43,049 bases of DNA from an uncultured Merdimonas sp. (GCA_944378225.1 CALWGE010000020.1:1-43049); one strand, 5' to 3'; counted from the stretch's first letter, positions 8,231 to 17,472 are shown. Program-made: numbers and translations. The notes: generated by a model not told the origin, from the sequence alone.

Positions 8231-8298
8231 CTGGTACTTTTCCTCCATATATATTATATATTCTTATCATTTAACTCTCACACAGACCGGCACACACA

Positions 8299-9834
8299 TT
8301 ACATCAGCGGGGAAAGCACACGCAGAACCGCGCTCAGAAGGCCTCCAAAAAAGCCCTGGCGTGTGTCTTTCAATGTAATCTCCCTGCTCTTTTCCATTGT
8401 ATTCAGGCTGTCCTGCTTCACATCCGCCACAATCGGATTCTGGTAGAAATAAGTGCCGCATTCGAAGTGCAGATACAGGCTCCTGTAATCCATATTGATT
8501 GTACCTACCACTGCAATCTCATCATCACACACATAGGATTTGGCATGAAGGAATCCCGGAGCATACTCATAAATCCTCACTCCTGCCTTCAGAAGCACCG
8601 GATAACAGGAGCGTGTCAACTGAAACACCATCTTTTTATCCGGAATTCCCGGTGTCACAATCCTCACATCCACGCCACGCTTGGCTGCAAGGCAGAGCGC
8701 TGACTGCATCTCATGATCCACAATCAGATACGGTGTAAAAATATAGACGTAATCTCTCGCCTGATTCAGAATGTCCAGATAGACATTTTCTGCCACAATC
8801 TCGTCATCCAGAGGCGAATCCCCATAAGGCTGTACAAAACCCTCTCCTTCAAAAGGCTCCGGATGCCAGACAGACGGACGATAGGGTTCATAAGAAGGAT
8901 CTGTATGACGCTGGGAATTCCACATCCGCAGAAACATCACCGTATAATTCCAGACTGCTTCTCCCTTCAGCATAAATCCTGTATCTTTCCAGTGTCCGAA
9001 ACGTACTTTTTCATTGATATATTCGTCTGCCAGATTAATACCGCCGCTGAAAGCCGTATGACCATCAATAACCGTGATTTTTCTGTGATCCCGGTTATTC
9101 ATCACCAGCGACCAGAACGGAACGAAACGGTTAAAAGCGATACATTTTACTCCTGCCTCTTCCAGCTTTCGATCATAGTCCGGAGGAAGCAGAGAAACAC
9201 TCCCCAGATCATCATACATGAAGCGGACATCCAGCCCTGCTTTTGCCTTCTCCACCAGGATTTCACGGATACTGCCCCACATTTTCCCATCTCCAACGAT
9301 GAAAAATTCCATAAAAATAAAATGTTCCGCCTTTTTCAGTTCTTCCAGCAAATCCCGGTACAGCTCTTCTCCTATTTTGTAATAACGGGCAGATGTATTT
9401 CTGTACACCGGATATCCGCCTGTCACAGAGGTATATCGTACCTGTCCCTCTATTCTCCGATCACAGGCACGTATCTCCTCCATCACATCCATGTCCTGCA
9501 GCAGTTCATCCTCTGTGCGAATCCGTTCAGCCTCCATCTTCCGACGCATGTTTCTGGAAGGCCGTTTATGGCCGACAGCCAGATAAAAGAGTCCTCCAAT
9601 AATCGGAAGAGCCATAATAAGTATAATCCATGCAACTTTATAAGCCGGATTATCATCACGGTTAATAATCCAGAGCACTGCCAGAAGGCTGATTACGGAA
9701 AACAGAATGGAAATAGAGGCGGAATAACCGGCAAGTCTGGTCACAAAAATCACCAGCCAGACCAGCTCGACTGCCAGAATCAGACCAAATACAACGAGAC
9801 GATTTTGTGATAGTTTTTTCAAAATTTTCTTCAT
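8299..9834 (-). CDS. cls: Cardiolipin synthase (phospholipase D family)
   Basis: A 511-residue membrane enzyme that joins two phosphatidylglycerol molecules into cardiolipin plus glycerol. Two N-terminal membrane helices (about 10-60) and a basic 'GHKRPSRNMRRKM' segment precede two phospholipase D motifs: 'NRDHRKITVIDG' followed by 'AFSGGINLADEY', and 'FLHAKSYVCDD' followed by 'VVGTINMDYRS'. Both HxK(x)4D cores are intact. The ATG at 9834 has AAAGGAG 7 nt upstream; the longer frame to 9909 runs through the promoter and is rejected. The length is typical for Firmicute Cls (about 480-520). Confidence 0.95.
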   Translation of the reverse strand: MKKILKKLSQNRLVVFGLILAVELVWLVIFVTRLAGYSASISILFSVISLLAVLWIINRDDNPAYKVAWIILIMALPIIGGLFYLAVGHKRPSRNMRRKMEAERIRTEDELLQDMDVMEEIRACDRRIEGQVRYTSVTGGYPVYRNTSARYYKIGEELYRDLLEELKKAEHFIFMEFFIVGDGKMWGSIREILVEKAKAGLDVRFMYDDLGSVSLLPPDYDRKLEEAGVKCIAFNRFVPFWSLVMNNRDHRKITVIDGHTAFSGGINLADEYINEKVRFGHWKDTGFMLKGEAVWNYTVMFLRMWNSQRHTDPSYEPYRPSVWHPEPFEGEGFVQPYGDSPLDDEIVAENVYLDILNQARDYVYIFTPYLIVDHEMQSALCLAAKRGVDVRIVTPGIPDKKMVFQLTRSCYPVLLKAGVRIYEYAPGFLHAKSYVCDDEIAVVGTINMDYRSLYLHFECGTYFYQNPIVADVKQDSLNTMEKSREITLKDTRQGFFGGLLSAVLRVLSPLM

Positions 9835-9857
9835 ATGCGCTCCTTTACACCTCATAT

Positions 9858-9886
9858 ATCCTAACATATTTTTGACACATTTCCAA
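9858..9886 (-). promoter_or_regulatory. Putative cls promoter
   Basis: On the minus strand TTGGAA (9881-9886) and TAGGAT (9858-9863) are spaced by 17 bp and end 24 bp before the cls start codon. Confidence 0.5.
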
Positions 9887-9964
9887 GATATCTTGTTCTT
9901 TTTCACCAAAATTTAAGAAATCTGTATAGAATTTTCTCGGGATTCGTGCTAAACTTGAGAGTAA

Positions 9965-10002
9965 CGGTTTCCGGAAATATCTGAACATTTCCGGGAAAAC
10001 CG
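9965..10002 (+). promoter_or_regulatory. Inverted repeat in the leader of the DUF362 gene
   Basis: CGGTTTCCGGAAAT (9965-9978) is largely complementary to ATTTCCGGGAAAACCG (9987-10002), with a small bulge and an 8-nt loop. No T-run follows. It lies 35 bp before the start codon and could be an RNA element or a protein-binding site. Confidence 0.6.
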
Positions 10003-10036
10003 ACTGAATCTGAAATCATTTAGACAGGGAGGATAT

Positions 10037-11152
10037 ATGGATATGGAAGCTTCAAAAGTATATTTTACAGACCTGCGTGTACATAACGGAGATAATCTTC
10101 AGAAGAAGCTGGAGCGTCTGATCAGAAAGGCGGGAATCGGAACGATCGACTTTGACGGGAAATATACCGCCATCAAAATCCATTTCGGCGAGCCTGGCAA
10201 TCTGGCTTATCTGCGCCCCAATTACGCAAAGACTGTGGCTGATGTGGTAAAAAGCCTGGGCGGCAAGCCGTTTCTGACTGACTGCAACACCTTATACGTA
10301 GGCGGCAGAAAAAATGCTCTCGATCATATTGAGTCTGCTTATCTGAACGGTTTTTCTCCGTTTTCCACAGGCTGCCACATTCTGATCGGAGACGGTCTGA
10401 AGGGAACGGATGATATTGCCGTACCTGTAGAGGGCGGCGAATATGTCAAAGAAGCCAAAATCGGCCGTGCCATCATGGATGCAGACATTATTATTTCCCT
10501 GACCCATTTCAAAGGGCATGAAATGGCCGGCTTCGGCGGCGCTCTGAAAAACCTCGGCATGGGCTGCGGTTCCCGGGCCGGAAAGATGGAAATGCACAGT
10601 GCCGGAAAACCCTATGTCCGCACGGAAGACTGCATCGGCTGCGGAGCCTGCGTACGCATCTGCGCTCACGATGCACCCCACATCAAAGACCATGCGGCTT
10701 CCATTGATCAGTCAAAATGCGTTGGCTGCGGCCGTTGTATCGGTGTCTGTCCCAAGGACGCCGTAACCCCCGCACAGGATGAGGCCTGCGATATCATGAA
10801 CCGGAAAATTGCCGAATATACCAAAGCTGTGGTGGACGGACGTCCCGCTTTCCACATCAGTCTGGTAGTAGACGTATCTCCGTTCTGCGACTGCCATGCA
10901 GAAAATGATGCTGCCATCGTTCCGGACGTAGGAATGTTTGCCTCCTTCGATCCAGTGGCTCTTGACGTGGCCTGCGCTGACGCTGTCAATCGCCAGCCTG
11001 CTATCCGGAACAGTGTTCTTGGAGAATCCCACCACCATGACAGGGATCATTTTGGAGCCGTATCTCCGGATACCGACTGGAAGTCCGCTATCGAACACGC
11101 AAAAAAGATAGGCCTTGGAAATGATACCTATGAACTGATTGAAGTAAAATAA
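10037..11152 (+). CDS. DUF362 protein with two [4Fe-4S] clusters
   Basis: A 371-residue soluble protein. An N-terminal DUF362 domain (about 1-190) contains 'KIHFGEPGNLAYLRP', 'SLTHFKGHEMAGFGGALKN' and 'GMGCGSRAGK'. Then comes a double ferredoxin insert with cysteine sets 'CIGCGACVRIC' and 'CVGCGRCIGVCP' (about 196-238), and the DUF362 fold closes with 'DVSPFCDCHAENDAAIVPDVG'. DUF362 proteins are widespread in strict anaerobes; a precise reaction is not established, though an electron-transfer role is likely. GGGAGG precedes two in-frame ATG codons (10037 and 10043); either could be the start. It is transcribed away from cls as a single gene. Confidence 0.9.
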   Translation: MDMEASKVYFTDLRVHNGDNLQKKLERLIRKAGIGTIDFDGKYTAIKIHFGEPGNLAYLRPNYAKTVADVVKSLGGKPFLTDCNTLYVGGRKNALDHIESAYLNGFSPFSTGCHILIGDGLKGTDDIAVPVEGGEYVKEAKIGRAIMDADIIISLTHFKGHEMAGFGGALKNLGMGCGSRAGKMEMHSAGKPYVRTEDCIGCGACVRICAHDAPHIKDHAASIDQSKCVGCGRCIGVCPKDAVTPAQDEACDIMNRKIAEYTKAVVDGRPAFHISLVVDVSPFCDCHAENDAAIVPDVGMFASFDPVALDVACADAVNRQPAIRNSVLGESHHHDRDHFGAVSPDTDWKSAIEHAKKIGLGNDTYELIEVK

Positions 11153-11213
11153 ACAGAATCAGATAATCTGACGGAATTAGAGGCAATGCCTTCCCACTGC
11201 TTATAAAAAAGCA

Positions 11214-11254
11214 GGAGAATATTCACTTTTACATGAATATTCTCCTCTTTTTTA
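11214..11254. terminator. Bidirectional terminator after the DUF362 gene
   Basis: A perfect 12-bp stem, GGAGAATATTCA (11214-11225) with TGAATATTCTCC (11234-11245), is followed by TCTTTTTTT on the plus strand. A matching A-run (11205-11210) gives a T-run on the minus strand, so it can also end the cyclic-di-GMP gene from the other side. Confidence 0.9.
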
Positions 11255-11307
11255 TTTTCATCGTTATATACAGTTCGTTAAATGACAGCTCCTGCCGGGC
11301 CAAAATC

Positions 11308-14300
11308 TCAGATTTTACTTTCGCTCTTCTGTGTGGAAGGGCTCATTAATTTTTCAAGTAAATAATAAATCTCGCTTATTTCCTGAGGTCTGTAATGGTA
11401 AAATCCCTGGATCATATCGCACCCCATCCTCACAACAATCTCACTCTGCTCCTTTTTCTCAACGCCCTCTACACATACTTTTTTCCCAAATTGATGACAG
11501 GCGAAAATAATACTGCTTATAAAGCTCATTTTTTCCCCGGAATCCATAACCTCACGGATCAGGGAACGATCCAGCTTAATGATCGTAGACGGATACTGAA
11601 GTATCATCCTCAGCGAAGAGTATCCGCTTCCAAAATCATCCAGAGCTATTCTGATGCCCATTTTTTGACATTCATTCACGAAATGCGTCATCTTTTCCGG
11701 TTTCTCATCCAGACAGCTTTCTGTCATCTCCGCCACCAGAGCAGATCCATCCAAATGGTATTTTTCCAGAGTGCTCTTCATGAAATCCAAAAGCCCGTCA
11801 TCAGAAAGCTGATATAAGCTGACATTAAAGGAAACCAGAAAATCCGGAGCATACGCGCGTGCCCTTACACAGGTGCACACAGCCTGCTCAAACACCCATC
11901 TTCCCGCCTGATGAATGGTATTATTCTTCTCCAGATAGGGAATAAATGTTGCCGGCGAAATATCTTTTCCTTTATAATTCCAGCGCAGCAGGGCTTCTCC
12001 GCCGATAATTGTCTTTTTGTCTGCAGAAACCATGGGCTGAACCATAATACGAAAATTTCTCATATTATGGCTTACATCCTCATCCAGCTTAAGAATCATG
12101 TCAGAGCTCTCTTTGATTCTCCGGACATTATCTGCCGAATAATCAATATATTTCTGCCCCGGTTCACTCTTTGCCAGACGGATGAGAGATACCATAATCT
12201 CCACTACGTCTTCCGGCATAAAATCTTCACAGGGATATTCCATCAGACCAAACGAACATGCTTTGGAAACCGTAATTTCCATTTCTTCATAGCATCTTTT
12301 TACAATTTTCTGAATCCGCGATACAAGTGCATCACATCCCTCCCCCATATAAGAAGGATTGACCACAGCCATACACCGCGCGCCTTCCAGGCGATAGAAA
12401 GATGCCACGGCAGACATGTTTTCCATCAGTGCTTCCGATACTTTTTTCAACAGGCGATTCCCGTAGGATCTTCCCTTCGTACTGTTAAGTTCGGTAATTC
12501 CGTTAAATCCAAATCCAATCACCAGCGTCCTGATATGATCCGCCCGAAGCCTGTTCAGTTCCCCGAAAGAGGCATTTTCTCTCGGAAGTGTAGTAATCGG
12601 ATCCATCACAAACTGCCTGTCCTGACAACCGATTCTCCCTGAGAAAAAAACCGGAAGAGTGTTGTCTTCATTCCATATCATACGCCCGTAGCAACGTATC
12701 CATTTATTGTTTCCTTTCACGTCTCTGACACGATACCGTAAGTCATGAACCACCCGCTTGTTCTTCACCATATCGGAAATATCCTGCCAGTATGCTTCTC
12801 TGAATTCCGGAGTGGCAATTCTTTTTTCCCACAGAGAAAGCAGATCGGGTACGATATTATCCTGAAACCCAAAATCTTCCTTCATATTATCAGAAATATA
12901 AAAAAGATTTTTCTGCATATCCCCAAAATAGAAATAGCTGGAAGTATTATCCTCTGAAAGCGATTTAAAAAGCGCATCCATATCGCAGTAAGACGTATTA
13001 AGATAGTTCCGAAACAAACTCACTGAAGATTCCAGTCCTCCGTCTCTTCTTTCAATTCCGGAACGCCTTCTGTCCACACCCATACAGCGGCTGTATTTCT
13101 GATAATAAGTCCGCTTATCCTCATACATTACCCGATCTGCACGAATAATCAATTCTTCAAGATTCAGATTTTCTTCATTTGACCAGACGTATCCCAACGC
13201 CATATGATGTTCATCCCTATGAATCGCTTCCTGAAGACTTTTCACCATATTCATAAAATTTTCTTCCGTGCAGTCAGGAGACAAGGCAATAAATTCATCT
13301 CCCCCGGTCCGAAATATCTTTCCGGATTTGACTGATTTTTTAATCAGATCGTAGCAGTGGCAGATCATTCTGTCCCCGGCTGCATGCCCCAGAGAATCAT
13401 TCACACTTTTGAGTCCTGTAATATCACAGTACAGCACTCCCACTGTATCCATCGGCATCCTGTCGTAATACTCTGCCAGTGCGTTTCTGTTTAACGCACC
13501 CGTAAGCTGGTCATGATAACTCAGTTCATTCAGTTTTTTTAACAGATCCCTTCTCCGCAAAAGCGATAACACAAAATAACCGATAACCTTCAGAAAAGGC
13601 TCCACCAAAGACATCTTCTGCTCATCCGGATTATCCACGCCAAGAAATCCTATCACCTGTCCGTCAGATTTTATAGGACCGGCCGCCAGTGAAGTAATGT
13701 TCTGAGGTTTTAAAACTGCGTATGCTTCCGGATACTGTTTCCGGATGCTCTCCAGATTTTCAATGACTGTCACCTGATTAGCCGCAAATAACTCCATCCA
13801 CCAGTCAATGCCATTCAAAGACACATTCTGAAGGATTTCTTTCTGATGAGTCACATCCTCGGCACACCATTCATAGGTATTTGAAGTATGCCTGCCATTT
13901 ATTTCAAATACATATGCCCTGTCACAGCCAAAGGTTTTACCGATATATTCCAGCAATTCTTCCACAGATTTTTCCGGATGCGCCGTATAAAATATCTTCT
14001 GCAGACACTCATTAAGAATTGCCTCGTTACGGGCGTAAAGATAATAGCTGTCATGGCTGTTTTCCGCATCCGTATCAATGGCGATTTCAATCCTGTAGGT
14101 TCTTCCATGGGAAACAACCATACTGTCCTTAACCAGAAAACGCTTATTGAGCACAGGATTCGTATGTATCCAGGATATAAATTCCCCCATCTCAAGCTTT
14201 GAGTTAGTACAAAACAGACAGACAGAATGTCTTCCCTGAAGTACTTCATAGCACATTTTTCCCTGATACTCCTCACGCGAAGTGAATCCCAGCGCTTGCA

Positions 14301-14397
14301 TTAAATGCTGATTAATATAAACCAGCTCATTGGTTTCCATGTCAGAAACATATACCATTTCATCTATTTTATCAAAAAATTCCCATATCTCACCCAT
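11308..14397 (-). CDS. PAS-GAF-GGDEF-PAS-GGDEF*-EAL cyclic-di-GMP protein
   Basis: A soluble protein of about 1029 residues. Order: PAS-like (about 1-115, with a Cys-rich 'HSVCLFCTNSK'), GAF-like (130-290), GGDEF (300-445, signature 'RTGGDEF' intact), PAS (470-590), a second degenerate GGDEF (600-750, signature replaced by 'RLEGARCMAV') and EAL (765-1015, 'GGEALLRW', 'DDFGSGYSSL', 'EGVEKKEQ'). The first GGDEF lacks an RxxD product-inhibition site (KSGK in its place). It should therefore make c-di-GMP, and the EAL domain has the residues needed to degrade it. I chose ATG 14397 because GGGGGAG lies 5 nt upstream. No membrane segment is seen. A bifunctional or switch-type enzyme is likely. Confidence 0.93.
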   Translation of the reverse strand: MGEIWEFFDKIDEMVYVSDMETNELVYINQHLMQALGFTSREEYQGKMCYEVLQGRHSVCLFCTNSKLEMGEFISWIHTNPVLNKRFLVKDSMVVSHGRTYRIEIAIDTDAENSHDSYYLYARNEAILNECLQKIFYTAHPEKSVEELLEYIGKTFGCDRAYVFEINGRHTSNTYEWCAEDVTHQKEILQNVSLNGIDWWMELFAANQVTVIENLESIRKQYPEAYAVLKPQNITSLAAGPIKSDGQVIGFLGVDNPDEQKMSLVEPFLKVIGYFVLSLLRRRDLLKKLNELSYHDQLTGALNRNALAEYYDRMPMDTVGVLYCDITGLKSVNDSLGHAAGDRMICHCYDLIKKSVKSGKIFRTGGDEFIALSPDCTEENFMNMVKSLQEAIHRDEHHMALGYVWSNEENLNLEELIIRADRVMYEDKRTYYQKYSRCMGVDRRRSGIERRDGGLESSVSLFRNYLNTSYCDMDALFKSLSEDNTSSYFYFGDMQKNLFYISDNMKEDFGFQDNIVPDLLSLWEKRIATPEFREAYWQDISDMVKNKRVVHDLRYRVRDVKGNNKWIRCYGRMIWNEDNTLPVFFSGRIGCQDRQFVMDPITTLPRENASFGELNRLRADHIRTLVIGFGFNGITELNSTKGRSYGNRLLKKVSEALMENMSAVASFYRLEGARCMAVVNPSYMGEGCDALVSRIQKIVKRCYEEMEITVSKACSFGLMEYPCEDFMPEDVVEIMVSLIRLAKSEPGQKYIDYSADNVRRIKESSDMILKLDEDVSHNMRNFRIMVQPMVSADKKTIIGGEALLRWNYKGKDISPATFIPYLEKNNTIHQAGRWVFEQAVCTCVRARAYAPDFLVSFNVSLYQLSDDGLLDFMKSTLEKYHLDGSALVAEMTESCLDEKPEKMTHFVNECQKMGIRIALDDFGSGYSSLRMILQYPSTIIKLDRSLIREVMDSGEKMSFISSIIFACHQFGKKVCVEGVEKKEQSEIVVRMGCDMIQGFYHYRPQEISEIYYLLEKLMSPSTQKSESKI

Positions 14398-14480
14398 AAC
14401 ATCTCCCCCTCTTTTACAGACAGTATCTTTCTCCCCCAAAAAACAGCTTCCGGAAATCAGACTGCTCCTTCATGTAACGT

Positions 14481-14518
14481 AAAAAAGCGGCTGTCCGATT
14501 TTTGCAAACAGGTGCCGC
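14481..14518 (-). terminator. Terminator-like hairpin upstream of the cyclic-di-GMP gene
   Basis: GCGGCTGT (14487-14494) pairs with ACA plus GCCGC (14508-14518, with a GGT bulge); six T residues follow on the minus strand. It probably ends the vanY transcript, and it would sit in the leader of the next gene if transcription reads through. Confidence 0.5.
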
Positions 14519-14619
14519 CTCCTTTTTCTTTTGATTTTAGCCATTTCCATATTTTTTCTTTTATAATACAGGTTTTATCCTGATATTTCAATATAAAAAC
14601 ATACGATTCTATACTAAGA

Positions 14620-14647
14620 GAGAAGCAGGCTATTCAGCCTGCTTCTC
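14620..14647 (-). other. Stem-loop spanning the vanY stop codon
   Basis: GAGAAGCAGGC (14620-14630) and GCCTGCTTCTC (14637-14647) form an 11-bp perfect stem with a 6-nt loop that contains the stop codon. There is no T-run on the minus strand, so it may act in mRNA stability rather than termination. Confidence 0.6.
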
Positions 14648-15442
14648 CCCTTCTGATACCGGTTTTGCTCCAACATACTCTTCCAGCGTAATTCCTGCTT
14701 CCGTAATCTCTTTGGCCGCTTCCAGGCCAACATAACGGAAATGCCAGGGCTCGTAAATAATTCCTGTAATGTCCGTTTCCCCATTCGGGTATCGGAGAAT
14801 AAAACCATATTCCCAGGAATGTTCCTTGAGCCATTTAAATCCTTTTGTATTTTCCTGTTTTTCATCCAGTTTCCGATATTCAGAAGAAACAATATCCAGA
14901 GCCAGTCCCAGATGATGTTCACTGGTGCCGGGTACGGCTACTACCTGTGCCGCCTGCTTTCTGGCGCTTTCATAAGAATATCCCTGCATGACATAGGATT
15001 CTGTTTTCTTCTCAAACAACTCGGTCTGCTTGTCCAGATCCCGGTAAGAGGATGTTACATAAATGTAGACGCCCTCCTTCTTTGCTGCCTGAATCATAGA
15101 GCAGAAATCATCGTAAGCTCTCGCATCTATCTTGTGTCCGCTTCCGATATTTTTGAGTTCCACCTCATAGTCCTCAGGAATCGGGTGCGTCCGGTTCACC
15201 AGAATCAGATTCCAGTCCTCCGGGAGATTCTCCTCTGTATTTTCATCTGATATTTCTTCTGTATATTCCAGCGTTTCTTCTTCCAGTACATCCGGCAGCA
15301 CAAGCTCCTGTACTGCGGTTCCCTCCTGCTGTTCCTGCTCCATAGTCTGCGCATATACTGTGCCAAGCACCATCCCTGCGCCAATCACCATAGTCAGAGT
15401 GCCTGTCAGCAGAAGCAGCCTTTTTTTCTGCCGTCTGTTCAT
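14630..15442 (-). CDS. D-alanyl-D-alanine carboxypeptidase, M15B (VanY/DacB type)
   Basis: A 270-residue membrane-anchored peptidase that trims the terminal D-Ala from peptidoglycan stem peptides. A signal anchor lies at residues 9-31, followed by an acidic, low-complexity linker (about 32-75). The zinc peptidase domain has 'VTSSYRDLDKQTELF', the metal motif 'SEHHLGLALDI' (SxHxxGxAxD) and 'EPWHFRYVG' (ExWHxR). The length is normal for single-domain VanY-like proteins. The absence of vanA/H/X genes argues against a resistance role; it is a housekeeping cell-wall enzyme by inference. Confidence 0.93.
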   Translation of the reverse strand: MNRRQKKRLLLLTGTLTMVIGAGMVLGTVYAQTMEQEQQEGTAVQELVLPDVLEEETLEYTEEISDENTEENLPEDWNLILVNRTHPIPEDYEVELKNIGSGHKIDARAYDDFCSMIQAAKKEGVYIYVTSSYRDLDKQTELFEKKTESYVMQGYSYESARKQAAQVVAVPGTSEHHLGLALDIVSSEYRKLDEKQENTKGFKWLKEHSWEYGFILRYPNGETDITGIIYEPWHFRYVGLEAAKEITEAGITLEEYVGAKPVSEGEKQAE

Positions 15443-15502
15443 CTTTCTTTTTCTTCCTCTCTAAGTCCATGTCATATCCCAATGCCGCCTTACACAGTAT
15501 AA

Positions 15503-15536
15503 AGGAAAAGAGTCCGGGAAACCAGACTCTTTTCCT
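15503..15536 (-). terminator. Probable terminator of the GntR-ABC operon
   Basis: A perfect 12-bp stem, AGGAAAAGAGTC (15503-15514) with GACTCTTTTCCT (15525-15536), is followed by a short TTTAT on the minus strand. It lies about 50 bp after the permease stop codon. The T-run is weak. Confidence 0.55.
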
Positions 15537-15587
15537 GAACGTTTTCTTAATTTTTTCTGAAGATATTACCCTCATGAACTGACAGGG

Positions 15588-16223
15588 TTACCACTCTTTA
15601 TTCTTAATGATTTTCACAGAAAGCCCGTATGAGATAAAGAAACCTGCAAAAACGAGTATAATACCGGTGCACAGAACTCCCAGCACCAGTTGTAATGAGA
15701 CCTGCACGCCAGTCATTTTTACGACTGTAAATCCTCCGTAAAGCAGACCGAAAGCAACAAGAAAAACAGCAGCAAGAAAGAGACGGGCCTTTTCCGCGCC
15801 ATACCGGAATACCAGCGGAAGGAGTACCTCAAATGCCAGCAGATACAGAAAACCAACTGCTGCTGCAGAAATCGCCTCCTCCGGCAGGCTCATCTGACTT
15901 CCCAGGAACGCACGCAGTACCATACCGCCCAGAGAACCAATCAGAATGCCAGCCGCAAAAAGGAGACACAGAAGAATATATTTTGCCTTTACCAATTCTT
16001 TTCTGGTAACAGGAAGCGTCAGTGCATATTTATCAAAACATGCCATTTCATCATAACTCATAGCTGTGAACAGCATCATCATGCAGTATATGGGAATCAT
16101 CATAGAAAACAGCTGAGAATTTTTAACAAATATGCTCCATACAGTAAAAACGCCCAGAACAATCAGAGACTGTTTCCCCACCTGACGCAGATTACAGAAA
16201 TCTTTATACAGCAGTCCTTTCAT
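15588..16223 (-). CDS. ABC-2 type transporter permease
   Basis: A 211-residue integral membrane protein with about six hydrophobic segments ('SLIVLGVFTVWSIFV', 'MMIPIYCMMMLFTAMS', 'YILLCLLFAAGILIGSLGG', and three more). It has the 'DKYALTLPVTRKELVKAKY' cytoplasmic signature common in ABC-2 permeases that sit next to GntR/YtrA-type regulators. It overlaps the ATPase gene by 4 bp (ATGA), so the two are translationally coupled. Substrate unknown; relatives respond to cell-envelope stress. Confidence 0.9.
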   Translation of the reverse strand: MKGLLYKDFCNLRQVGKQSLIVLGVFTVWSIFVKNSQLFSMMIPIYCMMMLFTAMSYDEMACFDKYALTLPVTRKELVKAKYILLCLLFAAGILIGSLGGMVLRAFLGSQMSLPEEAISAAAVGFLYLLAFEVLLPLVFRYGAEKARLFLAAVFLVAFGLLYGGFTVVKMTGVQVSLQLVLGVLCTGIILVFAGFFISYGLSVKIIKNKEW

Positions 16224-17095
16224 GAATTTTCCGCCTCCTCATCCATCCCGTTTTTTATGGTAAATAATAAAATATCTTCCAGGGAAGCTCTGTCAATGAC
16301 CAGGTCTGTTTCCTCCTGAATTTCCCTTCTGTCTCGGACAAGAATCTCTGTTTCAAACTGATTTCTTCTCACTCCCACAATCTGCTTTTTCTCGATCCGC
16401 TCTGCTTTTTCATGACTGCAGCGTACTACGCCATACTCATACAGCAGGCGGTCCTTCTCTTCCATGAAAAGAACGTGGCCTTCATGCAGAAACAGGATAT
16501 AATCCGCAATACGCTCGATATCACTCGTAATATGGGAAGACAGAAAAACTGTACACTCCTCTTCTTCTATAAATTCCCGGAAAATATCCAGAATCTCATT
16601 TCTCACAATGGGATCGAGACCGCTGGTTGCTTCGTCCAGAATCAGAAGTTTGGTCTGATGAGAAAGCGCCGCCGCAATCGAAAGCTTCATCTTCATACCT
16701 CTGGAAAATGTCTTCACACATTTCGTTTCCGGTAATTTAAACCTTCTGCAGTATGAGAAAAATTTCTCACTGTCCCAGCCATGAAAAATACGTTTCATCA
16801 TCTGATCCACATCTTTGATTTTCAGGTTATCCGGAAAATAGCTTTCCTCAAACACCACGCCAATCTGCTCCTTGATTTCGGGAAAGCGCGCGCCATTTTC
16901 CATCCCCAGAAGGCGTACTCTGCCTTCATCCACCTGAATCAAATCCAGAATGGCCTTGATTGCAGTACTCTTTCCGGCACCGTTTTCCCCTATAAATCCT
17001 ACAACAGAACCGGTCGGTACGGCAAAACTCACATGATCCAGTGTAAAGCCCGGATAATGCTTCGTTAATCCTTCTACTTCTACTGCATATTCCAT
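16220..17095 (-). CDS. ABC transporter ATP-binding protein
   Basis: A 291-residue ATPase with Walker A 'GENGAGKST', a signature motif in divergent form 'FSRGMKMKLSIAAAL', Walker B 'LLILDEATSGLDP' and the switch His in 'FLSSHITSDIERI'. The C-terminal 70 residues form an extra domain seen in ABC-2-type drug or envelope-stress exporters. The ATG at 17095 starts 2 bp after the gntR stop, and its ribosome site (AGGAG) lies inside the last gntR codons. The longer frame to 17158 would overlap gntR and is rejected. It pairs with the permease downstream. Confidence 0.93.
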   Translation of the reverse strand: MEYAVEVEGLTKHYPGFTLDHVSFAVPTGSVVGFIGENGAGKSTAIKAILDLIQVDEGRVRLLGMENGARFPEIKEQIGVVFEESYFPDNLKIKDVDQMMKRIFHGWDSEKFFSYCRRFKLPETKCVKTFSRGMKMKLSIAAALSHQTKLLILDEATSGLDPIVRNEILDIFREFIEEEECTVFLSSHITSDIERIADYILFLHEGHVLFMEEKDRLLYEYGVVRCSHEKAERIEKKQIVGVRRNQFETEILVRDRREIQEETDLVIDRASLEDILLFTIKNGMDEEAENS

Positions 17096-17097
17096 AA

Positions 17098-17472
17098 TCA
17101 CATCTCCTCGAACAGAAGCCGGAGTATATCGACAACCTCCTGCTCCTCCATTCCGCACTGCCTGGCTGCGTCCACAGCCGCCTGCAGATGACCCTCCACA
17201 GCTTTCAGCCGCTCTTCCCGGACAAATTCCTGATCAGCTTCCCGGACAAAGCTTCCTTTCCCGACAATCGTTGTAATGAACCCATCCCGTTCCAGGTCCT
17301 CATACGCCCTCTTGGTAGTGATAACGCTGATTCGAAGCTCCTTTGCCAGAAGCCTCATGGAAGGGAGAGGCTCTCCCGGTTTCAAAGTTCTATTCATAAT
17401 CATGCCTTTGATCTGGGATGTAATCTGTTCATAGATCGGCCTGCCACCTGAATTACTGATAATAATATCCAT
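17098..17472 (-). CDS. GntR-family regulator, YtrA subfamily
   Basis: A 124-residue regulator. An N-terminal winged helix-turn-helix occupies about 10-75 ('GRPIYEQITSQIKGMI', 'GEPLPSMRLLAKELRIS', 'TTKRAYEDLERDGFI'), with a short 45-residue helical C-terminal tail. That tail length defines the YtrA group, whose members usually repress their own operon with an ABC transporter and respond to cell-wall antibiotics or envelope stress. The effector cannot be read from sequence. It leads the three-gene operon, and its promoter carries a strong palindrome. Confidence 0.92.
   Translation of the reverse strand: MDIIISNSGGRPIYEQITSQIKGMIMNRTLKPGEPLPSMRLLAKELRISVITTKRAYEDLERDGFITTIVGKGSFVREADQEFVREERLKAVEGHLQAAVDAARQCGMEEQEVVDILRLLFEEM

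Noticed and set aside
6350-8446. A 698-codon open frame on the plus strand
   Set aside because: It runs antisense across the carboxyltransferase and CBS genes, both clearly recognised on the minus strand. Its product is Cys/His/Ser-rich with no family resemblance and no suitable ribosome site.
8713-9810. A 365-codon open frame on the plus strand
   Set aside because: Antisense shadow of cls; no recognisable domain.
14630-15442. Part of a vancomycin-resistance cluster (vanY plus vanZ at 34603)
   Set aside because: The two genes are 19 kb apart, and vanR/S/H/A/X are absent. Both families have common housekeeping members.
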